Source: Phycisphaeraceae bacterium
Lineage (GTDB): Bacteria; Planctomycetota; Phycisphaerae; Phycisphaerales; Phycisphaeraceae
Length of the DNA stretch: 64,000 nucleotides
Reading direction: 5' to 3'
Assembly (NCBI GenBank): GCA_028277745.1
Contig: JANQFR010000014.1
Location: 51,230-115,229, forward strand
This document shows positions 36,969 to 47,351 of the stretch, in pieces (position 1 is the stretch's first letter; each line of letters opens with the position of its first letter). The position numbers and the translations under genes were made by a program. The notes beneath the pieces were generated by a model, which worked only from the letters and a program-made list of their open reading frames with translations, searched no databases and was not told where the DNA came from.

Positions 36969-37844
36969 ATGAAACGCACCAGAGGCGAAAAAATATTTAA
37001 CTGGATCAATATCGCTCTGTTAGTTGCGCTGGCCTTTCTGTCACTATACCCATTCATCTATGTGTTCTCGATGTCCCTGAGCACCGCCGCCGAGGCCAAC
37101 CGCGACGGCCTCCACCTCTACCCGCGAGACATCTCGTTCGACGCTTACAAAGCGGTGTTCACCAACCCGGCGATCTGGATCGGGTATGTCAACGCGATCT
37201 TCCGCACGGTGGTGGGCACGGCACTGACCGTCGTGGTGACCTGCCTCTGCGCCTATCCATTGAGTAAGAAGCATTTGCCTGGCCGACGACCGATTCTCTT
37301 CGCCATGCTGATCACCATGTTGTTTCAAGGCGGGTTGGTCCCGATGTACCTGCTGATCAACGGCATCGGGCTGATCGACAGCCTGTGGGTCTATGTCTTG
37401 CCGGTGTTGACCAGTGCGTTCAATATCATTCTGGTAAAGAACTTCTTTGAGGCGATCCCCGAGTCGTTGGAAGAGGCGGCCTGTATCGATGGTGCGGGGC
37501 CGTGGCGCACCCTCTTTCAGATTTACGTGCCCCTGAGCAAGCCAATCTTAGCGACGGTGGCGCTGTGGACGGCGGTGATGCATTGGAACATGTGGTTCGA
37601 CGCTCTGCTTTACATCAACGATGAAAACAAACTCGTTCTCCAGATGTTTCTTCGGCGGATCGTCGTCGAGAATTCAACCCAACTCATCGAGCAGGGTCTG
37701 GTGAATCCCGACGTCACCCAATTCACCGCTGAAACCATCAAGGCCGCGACCGTTGTCGTCACCATCCTGCCGATGCTCGCGCTTTATCCTTTTGTTCAGC
37801 GCTATTTCGTAAAGGGCATCATGGTCGGAGGAGTCAAGGGTTGA
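36969..37844 (+). CDS. ABC sugar importer permease (YtcP type)
   Basis: A 291-residue permease with six predicted transmembrane segments and the EAA coupling motif LEEAACIDGAGPWRTLFQIYVP. The C-terminus PFVQRYFVKGIMVGGVKG is typical of this family. It starts 9 bases after the first permease. No ATP-binding subunit gene follows; importers of this type usually borrow a shared MsmX-like ATPase encoded elsewhere. Confidence 0.87.
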   Translation: MKRTRGEKIFNWINIALLVALAFLSLYPFIYVFSMSLSTAAEANRDGLHLYPRDISFDAYKAVFTNPAIWIGYVNAIFRTVVGTALTVVVTCLCAYPLSKKHLPGRRPILFAMLITMLFQGGLVPMYLLINGIGLIDSLWVYVLPVLTSAFNIILVKNFFEAIPESLEEAACIDGAGPWRTLFQIYVPLSKPILATVALWTAVMHWNMWFDALLYINDENKLVLQMFLRRIVVENSTQLIEQGLVNPDVTQFTAETIKAATVVVTILPMLALYPFVQRYFVKGIMVGGVKG

Positions 37845-38073
37845 TCCGCATCAAAGCCTCGCTTCCGGATTCAACCGTGCCGGGCATTTACCTTTTGCAG
37901 TTTAAAAAATCAGCCGACATGTAACCCGCAGTCACCTTCGATCCCTGGCGTCACGACGCCACCCCTTGACTACCTAAAGGTTGACGCAAGCTTAATTTAC
38001 CACGAACGTGATTTCCGAACCGTACGGTGGCAATCAATCAAGCGGCGATTCGTGAACTCACGCTGCTTCGGCG

Positions 38074-39699
38074 TCACTGGGGCGGGATGTCAAGCCAGCG
38101 GTCGACCTGCCAAAGCCGGGGATCGCGGCCGGGCTTCAGTTCGTGTGTCATCCGGCGATAGACGTCTGCCGCGGGCTTGGTTGTGAAGTCATTTTGGATG
38201 AGCCCAAAGCCACGTTCTCGCGGCCGCTTGTAGTGATCCTTGTTGCGGAGGTTGTACCAGAACACTTTCTCGACACTCGGGTGTCGGGTCACGATGTTGT
38301 ACAGGTCGCTCAGGTAGTCCGCCTGCTGAGCCTCGGTGGTGGTCACGTTGTTCCACTCGTTGTGCCACACGCTGAAGCCTGCTTCGGTGATCCAGATCGG
38401 GGTGTCGCCCAGGCCCTTCGATTCGAGCATCGCCTGCCAGCGGTTGACGCGGTAGATGACCTGTTCGGCGGTACGGTCGTAGGTGTGGATCGCGAGGATA
38501 TCGAAGACTTCGGCGAAGCCCAGATCGAGTATCCGGGCAAAGGTGTCGGGCTTGGAGCCCTCCATGTACCACAAACCGGTGCCCGAGAAGCCCCCGTTCA
38601 TCACGCGGGCCTGCGGGTCCAGTTCGCGGATGATCTCGACGGCCGCGCGGCTGTAGGTCATGTAGTCGGCGATGCTCGACGACCAGAAGTGCCAGTCGGG
38701 CTCGTTGTTGATCTCGTAGAAGTCGGCGAAGCCGCCATAGCGGTCGACAACGAGACGGACATAGTCCCGGAACTGATCGAGGTCACGCGGCATGTAGCTC
38801 CACGGCCGTTCGGCGCCGGGCGGGGCGCTGCTGGCCCAGGAGGGGACGCCGATGATCACCAGCAGCGGCTCGATGCCTCGCCGCTCAAGCCCGGTGAAGA
38901 TGCGGTCAAGTCGATCGAGGTACGGCTGGTGGGCGTCTGGCCCGTGGGGCATCATGCGTGTCCAACTCACGCCGACACGGAAGGTCTGGACCCCAAGCTC
39001 CTCGGCGAAGTCGAGCGCAGCCTCGACCTGCTCATCGGTGTAGAAGTGGACCCGGTCCAGGTGAGCACAGAGGGCGAACGGCTCAAACGGCCGGCCCTCG
39101 AAGTCCGCCGGGCCGGGGGCGGTCAGACTCAGGTCGGGGTCGGCGAGCACGGCGGCGTCCAGCCGGGGCAGGGGCTGAATGCGTAGCCGGTCGATCGCCA
39201 GCGCGCCGTCGGCCCGAGCGCAGAATCGCAGCTCGTGGCCGCTCACGCCATCGGGCAACAGGTAATCGACGGTCACGCTCGCCGGCTCGCCCACCTCGCC
39301 ATCCAGTTTCACGGTCGGCGTCCATTGGGCCCCCGGCTCGTCGGAACGCATGACCATGTAAAGCATCGCGTTGTCGGCGGCGCCGGCGTCAAGCACACGG
39401 TAATCGACGATGACGCGGTATCGCTCCCCGCCATCGAGCAAATCGGCATCGGTGGTAAAAAAGATATTCCACTTATTATCCGGCTCGACCACACGGCCCA
39501 CGATCGAGCCGTCGACGAGTTCGGCCTGCGGCGTCAGGTTGAACATCGCCGGTTTCTGGCCGCGCCGCCAGTCGAGGATCGGCGGGTCAAGAGGTTGAGC
39601 GGCAATGTGCGCGCCGCCGGTCAGCGTGCAAACCACGGTGAGAAGGACGCAGGCTGCTGACCAGAGAATCGATTGACACGGGTGGATAGGGGTAGGCAT
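38074..39699 (-). CDS. Exported clan GH-A glycoside hydrolase (GH39/GH5-like)
   Basis: A 541-residue protein with a signal peptide (cleavage near HIAAQPLD). An N-terminal beta-sandwich (about 30-185) precedes a TIM barrel. The barrel has FRVGVSWTRMMPHGPDA, FYEINNEPDWHFW with the acid/base Glu, and PIWITEAGFSVWHNEW with the nucleophile Glu; these fit GH39 best, but GH5 or GH51 are possible. It should cleave a polysaccharide outside the cytoplasm. It is convergent with the ABC importer and followed upstream by its own LacI regulator on the same strand. Confidence 0.75.
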   Translation of the reverse strand: MPTPIHPCQSILWSAACVLLTVVCTLTGGAHIAAQPLDPPILDWRRGQKPAMFNLTPQAELVDGSIVGRVVEPDNKWNIFFTTDADLLDGGERYRVIVDYRVLDAGAADNAMLYMVMRSDEPGAQWTPTVKLDGEVGEPASVTVDYLLPDGVSGHELRFCARADGALAIDRLRIQPLPRLDAAVLADPDLSLTAPGPADFEGRPFEPFALCAHLDRVHFYTDEQVEAALDFAEELGVQTFRVGVSWTRMMPHGPDAHQPYLDRLDRIFTGLERRGIEPLLVIIGVPSWASSAPPGAERPWSYMPRDLDQFRDYVRLVVDRYGGFADFYEINNEPDWHFWSSSIADYMTYSRAAVEIIRELDPQARVMNGGFSGTGLWYMEGSKPDTFARILDLGFAEVFDILAIHTYDRTAEQVIYRVNRWQAMLESKGLGDTPIWITEAGFSVWHNEWNNVTTTEAQQADYLSDLYNIVTRHPSVEKVFWYNLRNKDHYKRPRERGFGLIQNDFTTKPAADVYRRMTHELKPGRDPRLWQVDRWLDIPPQ

Positions 39700-39752
39700 C
39701 GCGGGATGGACCTCCGTGTGAGTGAAGTGCTGTCGTTATAGTGGACGTAAGG

Positions 39753-40847
39753 TCATCGAGACGAAGCCTCACGCGGGGACGTGGGCGGCGCGGCGCACGA
39801 ATCGCGCTTGATGAGCTCGCAAGGCAGGAGCGTGTGTCGGTCGGCGATCTCGTGGCCGCGCATCTGATCTGCGACGTTCCGGACGGCGGCGCGGAGCCAC
39901 CGGCCGTAGTCGATGCGGATCGACGTCAAGGCGGGCTGGCAGCCGCCGGCGAGGAAGCTGTCGTCACAACCGATCACGGACAGGTCCGTCGGCACGGCAA
40001 GCCCGTTGGCCAAGGCGGCGTAGATTGCCCCGAGCGCCAAGCTGTCGTTCGTGCAGAGCACCGCCGTCGGCCGCCTTGTCGCCGGCTGGTCAAGAGCCGA
40101 TTGCACCCGCAGGTAGCCCTCGCGGATCGCGGCGTTCTCACCGGCGTGGTCGATGTCGGCAAGCACAACCCAGTGCTCGTCGGACGACAAGCCGAACTCG
40201 GCCACCGACTCTTGAAACCCTTTGACGCGTTCGCCATTGGCGGTGTGGCGCGTGGGTCCGCTGACCATCATCAACCGACGATGGCCCAACGCCAGCAGGT
40301 ACTGGCAGGCTTGCTGGACGCCTAGGCGAAGGTCGACGCCGACGGCGTGAAGCGTCTTGGGTGTCTTGGGCCGGATGCCGAGTTGGCAACTGGGCAGCGC
40401 CCATCGCTCGATCTGGGCAAAGTCGACGTTAGACCAGGCGCCCAGGCAGACCAGACCACCCACGCGGCGGGTGCGGATCACCTCAGGATCGTCGACGGGC
40501 GTGGCGTCATTGGCGCGTTGGCCCCAATGGATGAGTTCGGGAACCAGCTTGTATTGCTCGTGGGCCGAGGCGATGACGGCTTGGCTAAGCAAGGACAGGT
40601 GGTGCGGCTCGCGGCCGCGGATAAAGGCGTCGTGCATCAGGAAGCCAATTGTGTCCGACGGCCCACGGCGGAGGGCCGCGGCGGCCGCGTTAGGGGCGTA
40701 ACCCATCTGGCGGGCCAGCTCCAGAATGCGGCGACGACGCGGGGTGAGCTTCTCGGGATCAGTTGCTAAAGCACGAGAAACAGTGGATTTATGGACATTG
40801 GCGCGACGAGCGATGTCCTCAACCGTGGGGGTGGATGGGGCTGGCAT
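39753..40847 (-). CDS. LacI-family transcriptional regulator (cassette 2)
   Basis: A 364-residue repressor with the N-terminal helix-turn-helix TVEDIARRANVHKSTVSRAL, a hinge (GYAPNAAAAALR) and a sensor domain (DDSFLAGGCQPALTSIRIDY near the end). The recognition helix (HKSTVSRAL) differs from the other regulators here, so it should read its own site. The ATG at 40847 is chosen; upstream in-frame codons run into the divergent promoter region. It lies between the GH39-like gene (same strand) and the pilin-like/PEP-CTERM pair (opposite strand), and likely controls both. Confidence 0.85.
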   Translation of the reverse strand: MPAPSTPTVEDIARRANVHKSTVSRALATDPEKLTPRRRRILELARQMGYAPNAAAAALRRGPSDTIGFLMHDAFIRGREPHHLSLLSQAVIASAHEQYKLVPELIHWGQRANDATPVDDPEVIRTRRVGGLVCLGAWSNVDFAQIERWALPSCQLGIRPKTPKTLHAVGVDLRLGVQQACQYLLALGHRRLMMVSGPTRHTANGERVKGFQESVAEFGLSSDEHWVVLADIDHAGENAAIREGYLRVQSALDQPATRRPTAVLCTNDSLALGAIYAALANGLAVPTDLSVIGCDDSFLAGGCQPALTSIRIDYGRWLRAAVRNVADQMRGHEIADRHTLLPCELIKRDSCAAPPTSPREASSR

Positions 40848-40889
40848 ACCTGCTATTATGCCCACAGTTCTGTTTTGATGCAACTGATA

Positions 40890-40918
40890 TTGCAACCGAT
40901 CGCATTCCAACGTATACT
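40890..40918 (+). promoter_or_regulatory. Sigma-70 type promoter with overlapping operator-like repeat
   Basis: TTGCAA at 40890-40895 and TATACT at 40913-40918 with a 17-base spacer. A direct repeat TGCAACTGAT (40879-40888) / TGCAACCGAT (40891-40900) overlaps the -35 box, and TTGCAACCGATCGCAT is a partial palindrome of the LacI-operator kind. It drives the pilin-like gene and probably binds the divergent LacI regulator. Confidence 0.55.
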
Positions 40919-40989
40919 TTAGTTCCGGCTTTGGAGTAACCCGTGACTTTTTCGCTCCACGTCTCGATTCCTCTCAAGGACTTTCGGTG

Positions 40990-41850
40990 ATGCCTGAAGC
41001 AACTCCAGTTCGACACGCACGATGGGCCAGACCCCAATATGGTTTCACCCTGATCGAGCTGTTGGTGGTCATCTCGATCATTGCGCTGTTGATTGCGGTG
41101 CTCCTGCCCGCCCTCGGGGCCGCTCGACGAGCCGCTCGGGGCGTCGTCTGCCTCAGTCAGGTCCGCCAGCTCGGTATCGGGCTGGGCGCGTTTCAGGCCG
41201 ATCACCGCAACTACCTGCCCATGAATCGACCCAACAGCGCTTCATGGGTGCGCCGCTCGGACGGCACCCAGTTCCAGCGGTCGGCTTACTGGCAGATCCT
41301 CAACGACGGCGGCTACCTCAAGCCGGTCGCGAACGGCGCATGGTCCTGCCCCGAGGACCCTTATGGCGAGGTGTCCTACATGCCGATCGGCGCCAACCCG
41401 ACGTGGCAGATCGCCGACAAGAACCCCGATTACCTTCTCTCGGCGCCATCGGACACGATCGGGTACTCCGAAGATCACTTATACGAGTTGCCCGATCCAG
41501 CCAATAGATACCGTCGGCTGGCTCAATCCTGGTACTCGATCTCCTCGAACCACACCTCGCAGCCCAACCCAACGCCTGAGGTGACGCCTCTCTACCCCGA
41601 CTGGCCTCACGACAACGCCGCCTCGCTGTTGATGCTCGATTGGCACGCCGAACTGATCAAAGTCGACGACTCCGCGGTGGATGAAGCGGCATTCGAAGCC
41701 GACCAAGGCAGCAACGACGAATTCATGGACCCGGCGGTCGTCGCCAGCTCGGGTTTTAAATGGAAGAAGCGGGTGTTCTACTTCGACGCCGGCGACGTCT
41801 ACGACCCACGAAACGTGCCCGGCATGGAGCCAGCCAACCCATGGGATTAG
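40990..41850 (+). CDS. Pilin-like protein, prepilin-type cleavage site (cassette 2)
   Basis: A 286-residue protein with a basic leader and the prepilin site and helix [20 protein letters not shown] (about residues 18-37). The globular part has a Cys in [11 protein letters not shown], a second in [10 protein letters not shown] and a late [15 protein letters not shown] segment, the same three landmarks as in the other two pilin-like proteins. The ATG at 40990 is preferred over a GTG immediately before it. It is followed after 73 bases by a PEP-CTERM gene. Confidence 0.8.
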   Translation: MPEATPVRHARWARPQYGFTLIELLVVISIIALLIAVLLPALGAARRAARGVVCLSQVRQLGIGLGAFQADHRNYLPMNRPNSASWVRRSDGTQFQRSAYWQILNDGGYLKPVANGAWSCPEDPYGEVSYMPIGANPTWQIADKNPDYLLSAPSDTIGYSEDHLYELPDPANRYRRLAQSWYSISSNHTSQPNPTPEVTPLYPDWPHDNAASLLMLDWHAELIKVDDSAVDEAAFEADQGSNDEFMDPAVVASSGFKWKKRVFYFDAGDVYDPRNVPGMEPANPWD

Positions 41851-41923
41851 CCCATAGTGCCGGACGATCCCGCGGATTGCATCATCGATTCACTGCAACG
41901 CTCAACCCCCAGGAGGCAAGCCC

Positions 41924-42778
41924 ATGCGTCTGTGTCAGTTCTTGAGAGTCTTGTCTATCGCTTCGGCGGCGCTTATCTCATCGGCGGTCGATTCAGCGAT
42001 GGCGACGCCGATCATCGTCGACGATTTCGACAACGGCAGCATCGACGCCACGCTCTGGACGGTCAACGGCAACCTCGGTTCGACGCCGCCCTCCACCGCG
42101 ACCGAGGCCGGCAGCGACATCACGTTTGCGGTCGGCCGCACCAACAGCGGCGATCATGTCCAAGCCTTCACCGACCCGATGGCCGAGCTCAACTTCTTCG
42201 ACCAACCGATCGTCATCGATCTCGACATCACCGACCTGACCGGCACACCCGGTTCGGGTCAGAACCGGTTGTGGGTCGGCATCGGCCAGCCTCCCAGCAA
42301 CGGCACCAACCTCTTCAATTTCTTCCCCGGCTCGCCCATCTCCGGCGTCGTCGTCATGGTTGAACGGATCGATTTTGACAATCAGGAACGGATCCGCACG
42401 GTCATCCTCAGTCGCGTGGGCAGCACGGTGAAGGCGTCGCAGGCCGCTGAGTTCCAACGGCCGGGCGGCTCCGTCGACCTGCCCGAGTCGCTCCGGATCA
42501 CGATCGACGACACCAACGTGAATGTCGTGCCGACCGGGGCGAGCTACTTCGGGGCCACGCCCGAACAGTCCACACTGGCTCATGACCTGACGTCGACCGA
42601 CGTGCCGGAGTTCCGCTTGGCGCTGGGCGCTTACAACGCCGGCGTCGTAGGCGGCGCAACAACAGCCGTGATCGACCGCATCGAAGTCGCCGTCGTCCCA
42701 GAGCCCGGCGCACTCGGCCTGGGCGCCCTTGGCCTACTGATGATGTTGACATGCCGGGGCGTCAAGCATGTGGACTGA
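41924..42778 (+). CDS. PEP-CTERM sorting-domain exported protein
   Basis: A 284-residue exported protein with a signal peptide (to about residue 27, SAMA), a lectin-like beta-sandwich look (IIVDDFDNGSIDATLWTVNG, typical of glycan-binding or LamG-like openings) and the C-terminal signal VPEPGALGLGALGLLMML followed by a basic tail. A strong AGGAGG lies about 9 bases before the ATG. It should be surface-sorted and could hold the glycan for the neighbouring GH39-like and GH9 enzymes. Confidence 0.83.
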   Translation: MRLCQFLRVLSIASAALISSAVDSAMATPIIVDDFDNGSIDATLWTVNGNLGSTPPSTATEAGSDITFAVGRTNSGDHVQAFTDPMAELNFFDQPIVIDLDITDLTGTPGSGQNRLWVGIGQPPSNGTNLFNFFPGSPISGVVVMVERIDFDNQERIRTVILSRVGSTVKASQAAEFQRPGGSVDLPESLRITIDDTNVNVVPTGASYFGATPEQSTLAHDLTSTDVPEFRLALGAYNAGVVGGATTAVIDRIEVAVVPEPGALGLGALGLLMMLTCRGVKHVD

Positions 42779-42851
42779 ACAGACCCGGCTTGGCTGACAT
42801 CCGTACCGCAACTTGGTTCTTCAACCGCGCAATCTGATAAGCAGCAAGGGC

Positions 42852-45800
42852 TTAATCGGCTTCGATCGCCTCCCGCGCTGCGAGGTAGCCGAAGTAGAAG
42901 CTCGTCGGGCCCATGGTTTGTGTGATGGTGTATTCGTTCATTGCGGGCCAGAGGTAGGTGTCGAGGTAAGCCTCACTGGTGGGCCAGGTGGTGGACGCGG
43001 GCACGACGTCTTGGAGGAACCACTGGTGCATCCAGGTATTGAATGAGAATTTCTCCGCGGGGTCACTGGGGCCATACACGGTGATCCCGGATGGCGGCTT
43101 CTGGCGGGAAACGCGGCTGTCGATATGCAGAGGCGCCTGCGGGTAGGTGTGGCCCAGCCCGGTGGTGTAGGTGCGGTTGCCGGGGTTCGCGCCAACCGCG
43201 GAGTTACATGCCCGGATCGCGGCCGCAAGGTACTTCGGGTCGCCGGTGAGGACGTGGGCGTAGATCAGTGAAGGAGAGCCAAGGTTAGGGGTGGAGTAGT
43301 AACCCATGTAGCCCATAACAGGCTTACTCGGCACGTCGTTGCTGATGCCGAAGGCGTTGCCATCGGCGAACGTCATCGCGGTGTCCGCCAGTTGAGTGAT
43401 CATACGGATCGCGGAATCCCGCCGGGCGGAATCCGTACTCGCCCCGGGGAGCCTGGCGTAGGCGAACAACGCAGCTTGGAGCAAGACGGGCGGGACCTCG
43501 GCGGTTTCGGTGTGTATCCAAGCGGTCTCGATCTGGGTGTTGAACGCTTGCTCGCCGGTCAAGCCGTACAGTTCCACGGCGGCGTGCAATCGTGCCGCAG
43601 CGAGATGATGCGCGACGCGCTGCCGCTTGTTGGGCGGGGCCTCAGCCAATGACGCGTCGATATGGTCGCCGGCCCAACGCCAAGCGGCCAGGGCCGAATC
43701 GCGGTAGGCCCGAGCCTTCGCCGAATCGATCGGTTCCAGCACCGCCGCCGCCTTGGCCGCCGCCCCGGCGTACCGGTACGACGACAGCGCATCGGGGCCG
43801 AATACGCCGACCAGCAACGACTCCTCCCAACTCGCTTCACCCATGACCGGGTGGGCGGTCGACTCGATCCCGCCGCGGACGCCGCCGTGATCGAGCTGCA
43901 GTCGGCGGTAGAAATCGAGGTGGAACAACACCTCGTCGAGCAGGTCCGGGAGGCGGTTGTCGACCTCCTCAGACGGCAGCGACAGCCGAAGCGTCTGAAA
44001 AAACGTTGGGAACAGGCTCAGGAGGTCCAACTGTAGATGCGTCGCGATCAGGTGGTTGCTGCGTCGGTCCCAATCGCCCGCGTCCATATACCCGCCCCAG
44101 CCGGCGGGTTCGGGGACGAGTATGGATGGATCCATCTCGTCGCCCAACTGCTGCAGGAAGGCCGCGTTCACTGCGGCGGATTCTCCGCGGATCGTCGTCG
44201 TGTCGACCCGGAAGACGCGGGCTCCGTCATCGGGGTGAAAAGTCCTCGGGCGTTGGTATGCGGTGAACGGCTCGCCCAGCGCAATGCCGCTGCGGTGCGT
44301 CAGGAATCCCTCCATAGAGACTTTGAACGCTTCGGTCCAGACGTCGCCGCCAATCATGAACGACGGGCTGCATCCGATGCCCGGCACGACCACCTGGTAT
44401 CGGCCGGGGCGTGTGAAGCCGCTGAAATCCAGTACGTAGACGTCGGTCTGGTTGTGGTTCTTGCCGCCGCGGATGCTTTCCGCCTGCTCCCCGGCGATGC
44501 GGAGGGTGATCGGCCCTTCGTACATGGTTTGGCCGTTAGCTTCGTCGATCAACTTGAACCGCATCTCATCGGCGGGATAAGTATGGCCGCCGCCCGTCCC
44601 CAGCCAGATCGAGAGGAACGCGGCTTTGTACGGGTCGTCGGGTCGGAAGCCGACCTGCGATACATGGATTGCTTCACTTCGCGTCGTGGCGGGATCGTGC
44701 CGATAGGCGAACGTCGGCTCACGGGTGTTTATGCCGGGGAACGCGATGGTGTATGTCGCACCGGATTGAAGTGGCGCGGGCAGCTTGAGGTACAGCGTGT
44801 GCCGCATGGCGGATTCGCGATCCGGCCACGTCTGGTTGGTTGGCTTGCTTTTGCGGTAGACGGCGGTCGGCTGCACGGGACTCGCATACGCGCGGTGATC
44901 GGCGGAACTGATGCGGTAGCTCGCCACTTCTTCAAGTGTTGGGGTGAACAGCGCGTGGCCCTCGATCCGTTCATTGGGAAGGAGCATCCCTGTACTTTGC
45001 ACCAGGAGGCCGAGGCGTTGCTTACCGCGTTTCACGGTGATCTGCTTCGGGATCTGCCCGATCGTGCCATCGGGCCGCCAGCCAAGCATTGTTTTTTCAG
45101 ATCGGACCAGCACGTCGTCGGGATGCGGTTCGTACTTGACGGCCGGCGGGGCGACGATGCGGCCGGCGTCGATGGTGATGCCCAGGATGTCGGCCGCAAC
45201 CGGCCCGACATGCACCACGCGGGGCGATTCTTCATCACGCGGGATGTCGGCGAGGAAGGCTTCGCGCTCCTTGGCCCACTTCTCGGCCTGCCGTTTATCA
45301 CGTTCGATCCGCGCGGCCTCGGCCTTTGCCTGCCGAGCGGCGCCGGCATCACGCGCTGCCTGCAACTGGGGGGTCAACTCCACCAGTTCAATACGATCGA
45401 GCGAGACCGCGACCGGCTTCCGGGTCCAGTCACCCTGGAGTTGGACTTGCTTGATCCGCGTCAGGTCGAGCCCCGGCATCTCGCCCGGTTTCTTCATCTG
45501 GTTCGGCGTCGTGATTGCCGCCGCGTCCGCGGGCCAAAGCGTCCGCCATTCCCCAGCCGACAGGTCGGCCAGTGGGAACGACCACACCGCCTGCGTGCCG
45601 TCCGCGTCGGTGAGCATCAGCAGCAGCCGCTTGGCTTCGTTGCCCGGCTCGACCCGCAACCGCAACGCGGGGCTGTGGTCTTCGCGTCCAGCCAGGTCCC
45701 ACCGGGCGATGAGCCCGACGCCCCCGCGCCCGCCCGCAGCTGCAATGGGCAGCCGGCCATCGGTGACGTTCTTAATCATCTTCCAGTCGCCATGCGTGAA

Positions 45801-46391
45801 GTCAGCCGGTTGGTCGAAGTCGGTGAGAATCGGCGACGCAGGCGGCGCGTCGGCGGGGTCGTAGACCTGGACCTCGTCCAGCCATGCTGCGCCCTGCCCA
45901 CGGAGATAGAGGAGCAGTTGTGTGTTCACGCCGTCCGCCGGGACGTTGACCCGGGCGCGGAAGGCGGCCCACTCGTCGGCGTCGGTCACGTTGGCCAACT
46001 CGATCCAGTCGATCGTCTTGCCGCTGGCGTCGCGGATGAAGAGCACAACCGACGCCTGCCGGAAGCCGCCTGGGGTTAACTCAGCCTTCGCCTGGCCGGT
46101 CACAACAAATGACGCGCCTGCCGCGTCCGCGATCGTCTGAGCCGCCTGTCCCCGGGCCGGCCCGCCGAGGGTCTCAAGCCGCAGCGAAGCCGGGCCTTGC
46201 GCGAATTCCGCTACGTCACGCACCGCCTTCAGCCGTCCTTTCGCGGCGTACACATCAGCCCAGCCGTTGGGCGTGTCGGTTCCTTGGCTCATGTCGCCAT
46301 TGTTGATCGAGGGCGGCAGGGCCTCCACCGTGGGGCCGCAGGCCCAGAGCAGTACGTAGGCGGCGATCCATACAACGCGTCTGAAGATCAT
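42852..46391 (-). CDS. Exported multidomain GH9 glycoside hydrolase
   Basis: A 1179-residue protein with a signal peptide (AYVLLWACGPTVEA). Two carbohydrate-binding-like beta-sandwiches (about 28-180 and 190-340) are followed by a charged helical linker (residues about 345-385, rich in Ala, Glu, Arg and Lys). Then comes an Ig-like domain with HVSQVGFRPDDPYKAAF and a GH9 alpha/alpha barrel. The catalytic base Asp pair is in GGYMDAGDWDRR and the acid Glu in NEYTITQTMGPTS. GH9 enzymes are mostly endo- or exo-beta-glucanases; the substrate here may differ. It is much longer than usual GH9 proteins because of the N-terminal modules. Confidence 0.82.
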   Translation of the reverse strand: MIFRRVVWIAAYVLLWACGPTVEALPPSINNGDMSQGTDTPNGWADVYAAKGRLKAVRDVAEFAQGPASLRLETLGGPARGQAAQTIADAAGASFVVTGQAKAELTPGGFRQASVVLFIRDASGKTIDWIELANVTDADEWAAFRARVNVPADGVNTQLLLYLRGQGAAWLDEVQVYDPADAPPASPILTDFDQPADFTHGDWKMIKNVTDGRLPIAAAGGRGGVGLIARWDLAGREDHSPALRLRVEPGNEAKRLLLMLTDADGTQAVWSFPLADLSAGEWRTLWPADAAAITTPNQMKKPGEMPGLDLTRIKQVQLQGDWTRKPVAVSLDRIELVELTPQLQAARDAGAARQAKAEAARIERDKRQAEKWAKEREAFLADIPRDEESPRVVHVGPVAADILGITIDAGRIVAPPAVKYEPHPDDVLVRSEKTMLGWRPDGTIGQIPKQITVKRGKQRLGLLVQSTGMLLPNERIEGHALFTPTLEEVASYRISSADHRAYASPVQPTAVYRKSKPTNQTWPDRESAMRHTLYLKLPAPLQSGATYTIAFPGINTREPTFAYRHDPATTRSEAIHVSQVGFRPDDPYKAAFLSIWLGTGGGHTYPADEMRFKLIDEANGQTMYEGPITLRIAGEQAESIRGGKNHNQTDVYVLDFSGFTRPGRYQVVVPGIGCSPSFMIGGDVWTEAFKVSMEGFLTHRSGIALGEPFTAYQRPRTFHPDDGARVFRVDTTTIRGESAAVNAAFLQQLGDEMDPSILVPEPAGWGGYMDAGDWDRRSNHLIATHLQLDLLSLFPTFFQTLRLSLPSEEVDNRLPDLLDEVLFHLDFYRRLQLDHGGVRGGIESTAHPVMGEASWEESLLVGVFGPDALSSYRYAGAAAKAAAVLEPIDSAKARAYRDSALAAWRWAGDHIDASLAEAPPNKRQRVAHHLAAARLHAAVELYGLTGEQAFNTQIETAWIHTETAEVPPVLLQAALFAYARLPGASTDSARRDSAIRMITQLADTAMTFADGNAFGISNDVPSKPVMGYMGYYSTPNLGSPSLIYAHVLTGDPKYLAAAIRACNSAVGANPGNRTYTTGLGHTYPQAPLHIDSRVSRQKPPSGITVYGPSDPAEKFSFNTWMHQWFLQDVVPASTTWPTSEAYLDTYLWPAMNEYTITQTMGPTSFYFGYLAAREAIEAD

Positions 46392-46494
46392 GTGGTGGTC
46401 CTGTGGGGCAGTAGGCTCAACTTAGGAAACGGCCTGACCAACGGCTTCGAGGCGGTGCGATAGACCGCGGGTCCTCTCGTTGGGTCATGCCGCA

Positions 46495-47256
46495 TCAATC
46501 GTCCGGGTCGAGGGTCCAGGCCCCGCCCGCGGCTTTACCGTAGGCCGAAGGATTCGAGGCGACGGCATCGGCCGTTGAAACCGCCGCACGCCCATCGGCG
46601 TAGCCGAATGTTCCTGACTCGGCGTGAGGGTAAGCCCCTTCGATGGCACGCAACAGGTGAGCCCGATTGGCTTGTCCGGTGACGTTGTTGTTAAACCGTT
46701 CGATCAGTGCAACGGTGTCAGAAGGCGCGAGTATGTGGTCTCGATTCAACAGATAGTCATCGACCCTCCCCGAGGCAAGGGGAGCCAGGGCGAAGAAGGT
46801 GTCCATCCGTCCGACGCCAAAAAACTCGGTATCACCCCCGGACGAAGTCAGGGGCGTCGGCATCGAGTAGCTGCGTTTTGCATCCCGGACCCAAGCCGGG
46901 CGGTCTGATGTCGCGTCCTCGGGACAAGACACCGATTGCGGCCCCCCATACCACGGGACGGCCCAACCCGTCGGAGGATCGTTGGCGTCGCCCAGATAGT
47001 CCACCAGGCTCTCTTCCCAGCCGGTGTCCGTGACGCTCATCACCACGCGAAGCGCCGGGACGACGAAACCCCTGTTATCCGCGCTGTACGCGGCGTTCGC
47101 GATCTGAATCTGCCGCTGGTTGCTCAGGCAAATCGTGAGACGGGCCGCCGACCGCGCCGACTGGAGCGTCGGCAGCAGGATCGAGATGAGCAAAGCGATG
47201 ATGGAGATCACCACCAGCAGTTCGATCAAAGTAAAGGCGCGGGTTTTGGGTTTCAT
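46495..47256 (-). CDS. Pilin-like protein, prepilin-type cleavage site (cassette 3)
   Basis: A 253-residue protein with a short leader (MKPKTRA) and [20 protein letters not shown]. The conserved landmarks are [21 protein letters not shown] and a late [11 protein letters not shown]. It is 103 bases from the GH9 start on the same strand and 95 bases after the PEP-CTERM gene, forming the third cassette. Confidence 0.8.
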   Translation of the reverse strand: MKPKTRAFTLIELLVVISIIALLISILLPTLQSARSAARLTICLSNQRQIQIANAAYSADNRGFVVPALRVVMSVTDTGWEESLVDYLGDANDPPTGWAVPWYGGPQSVSCPEDATSDRPAWVRDAKRSYSMPTPLTSSGGDTEFFGVGRMDTFFALAPLASGRVDDYLLNRDHILAPSDTVALIERFNNNVTGQANRAHLLRAIEGAYPHAESGTFGYADGRAAVSTADAVASNPSAYGKAAGGAWTLDPDD

Positions 47257-47351
47257 CGGTGTCTGCTTTCAGCGGGTCTAGGTAGCGGCCGGCCCAAACC
47301 CCACGGGGAATCATCCGTTCGCCGAGAAGACGAACGGACAGATGCAGAATC

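Noticed and set aside
42852..46391. Very long plus-strand open frame (44037-46079) opposite the GH9 gene
   Set aside because: The minus-strand protein has signal peptide, binding modules and GH9 catalytic motifs; the opposite frame has none and follows from high GC at third positions.
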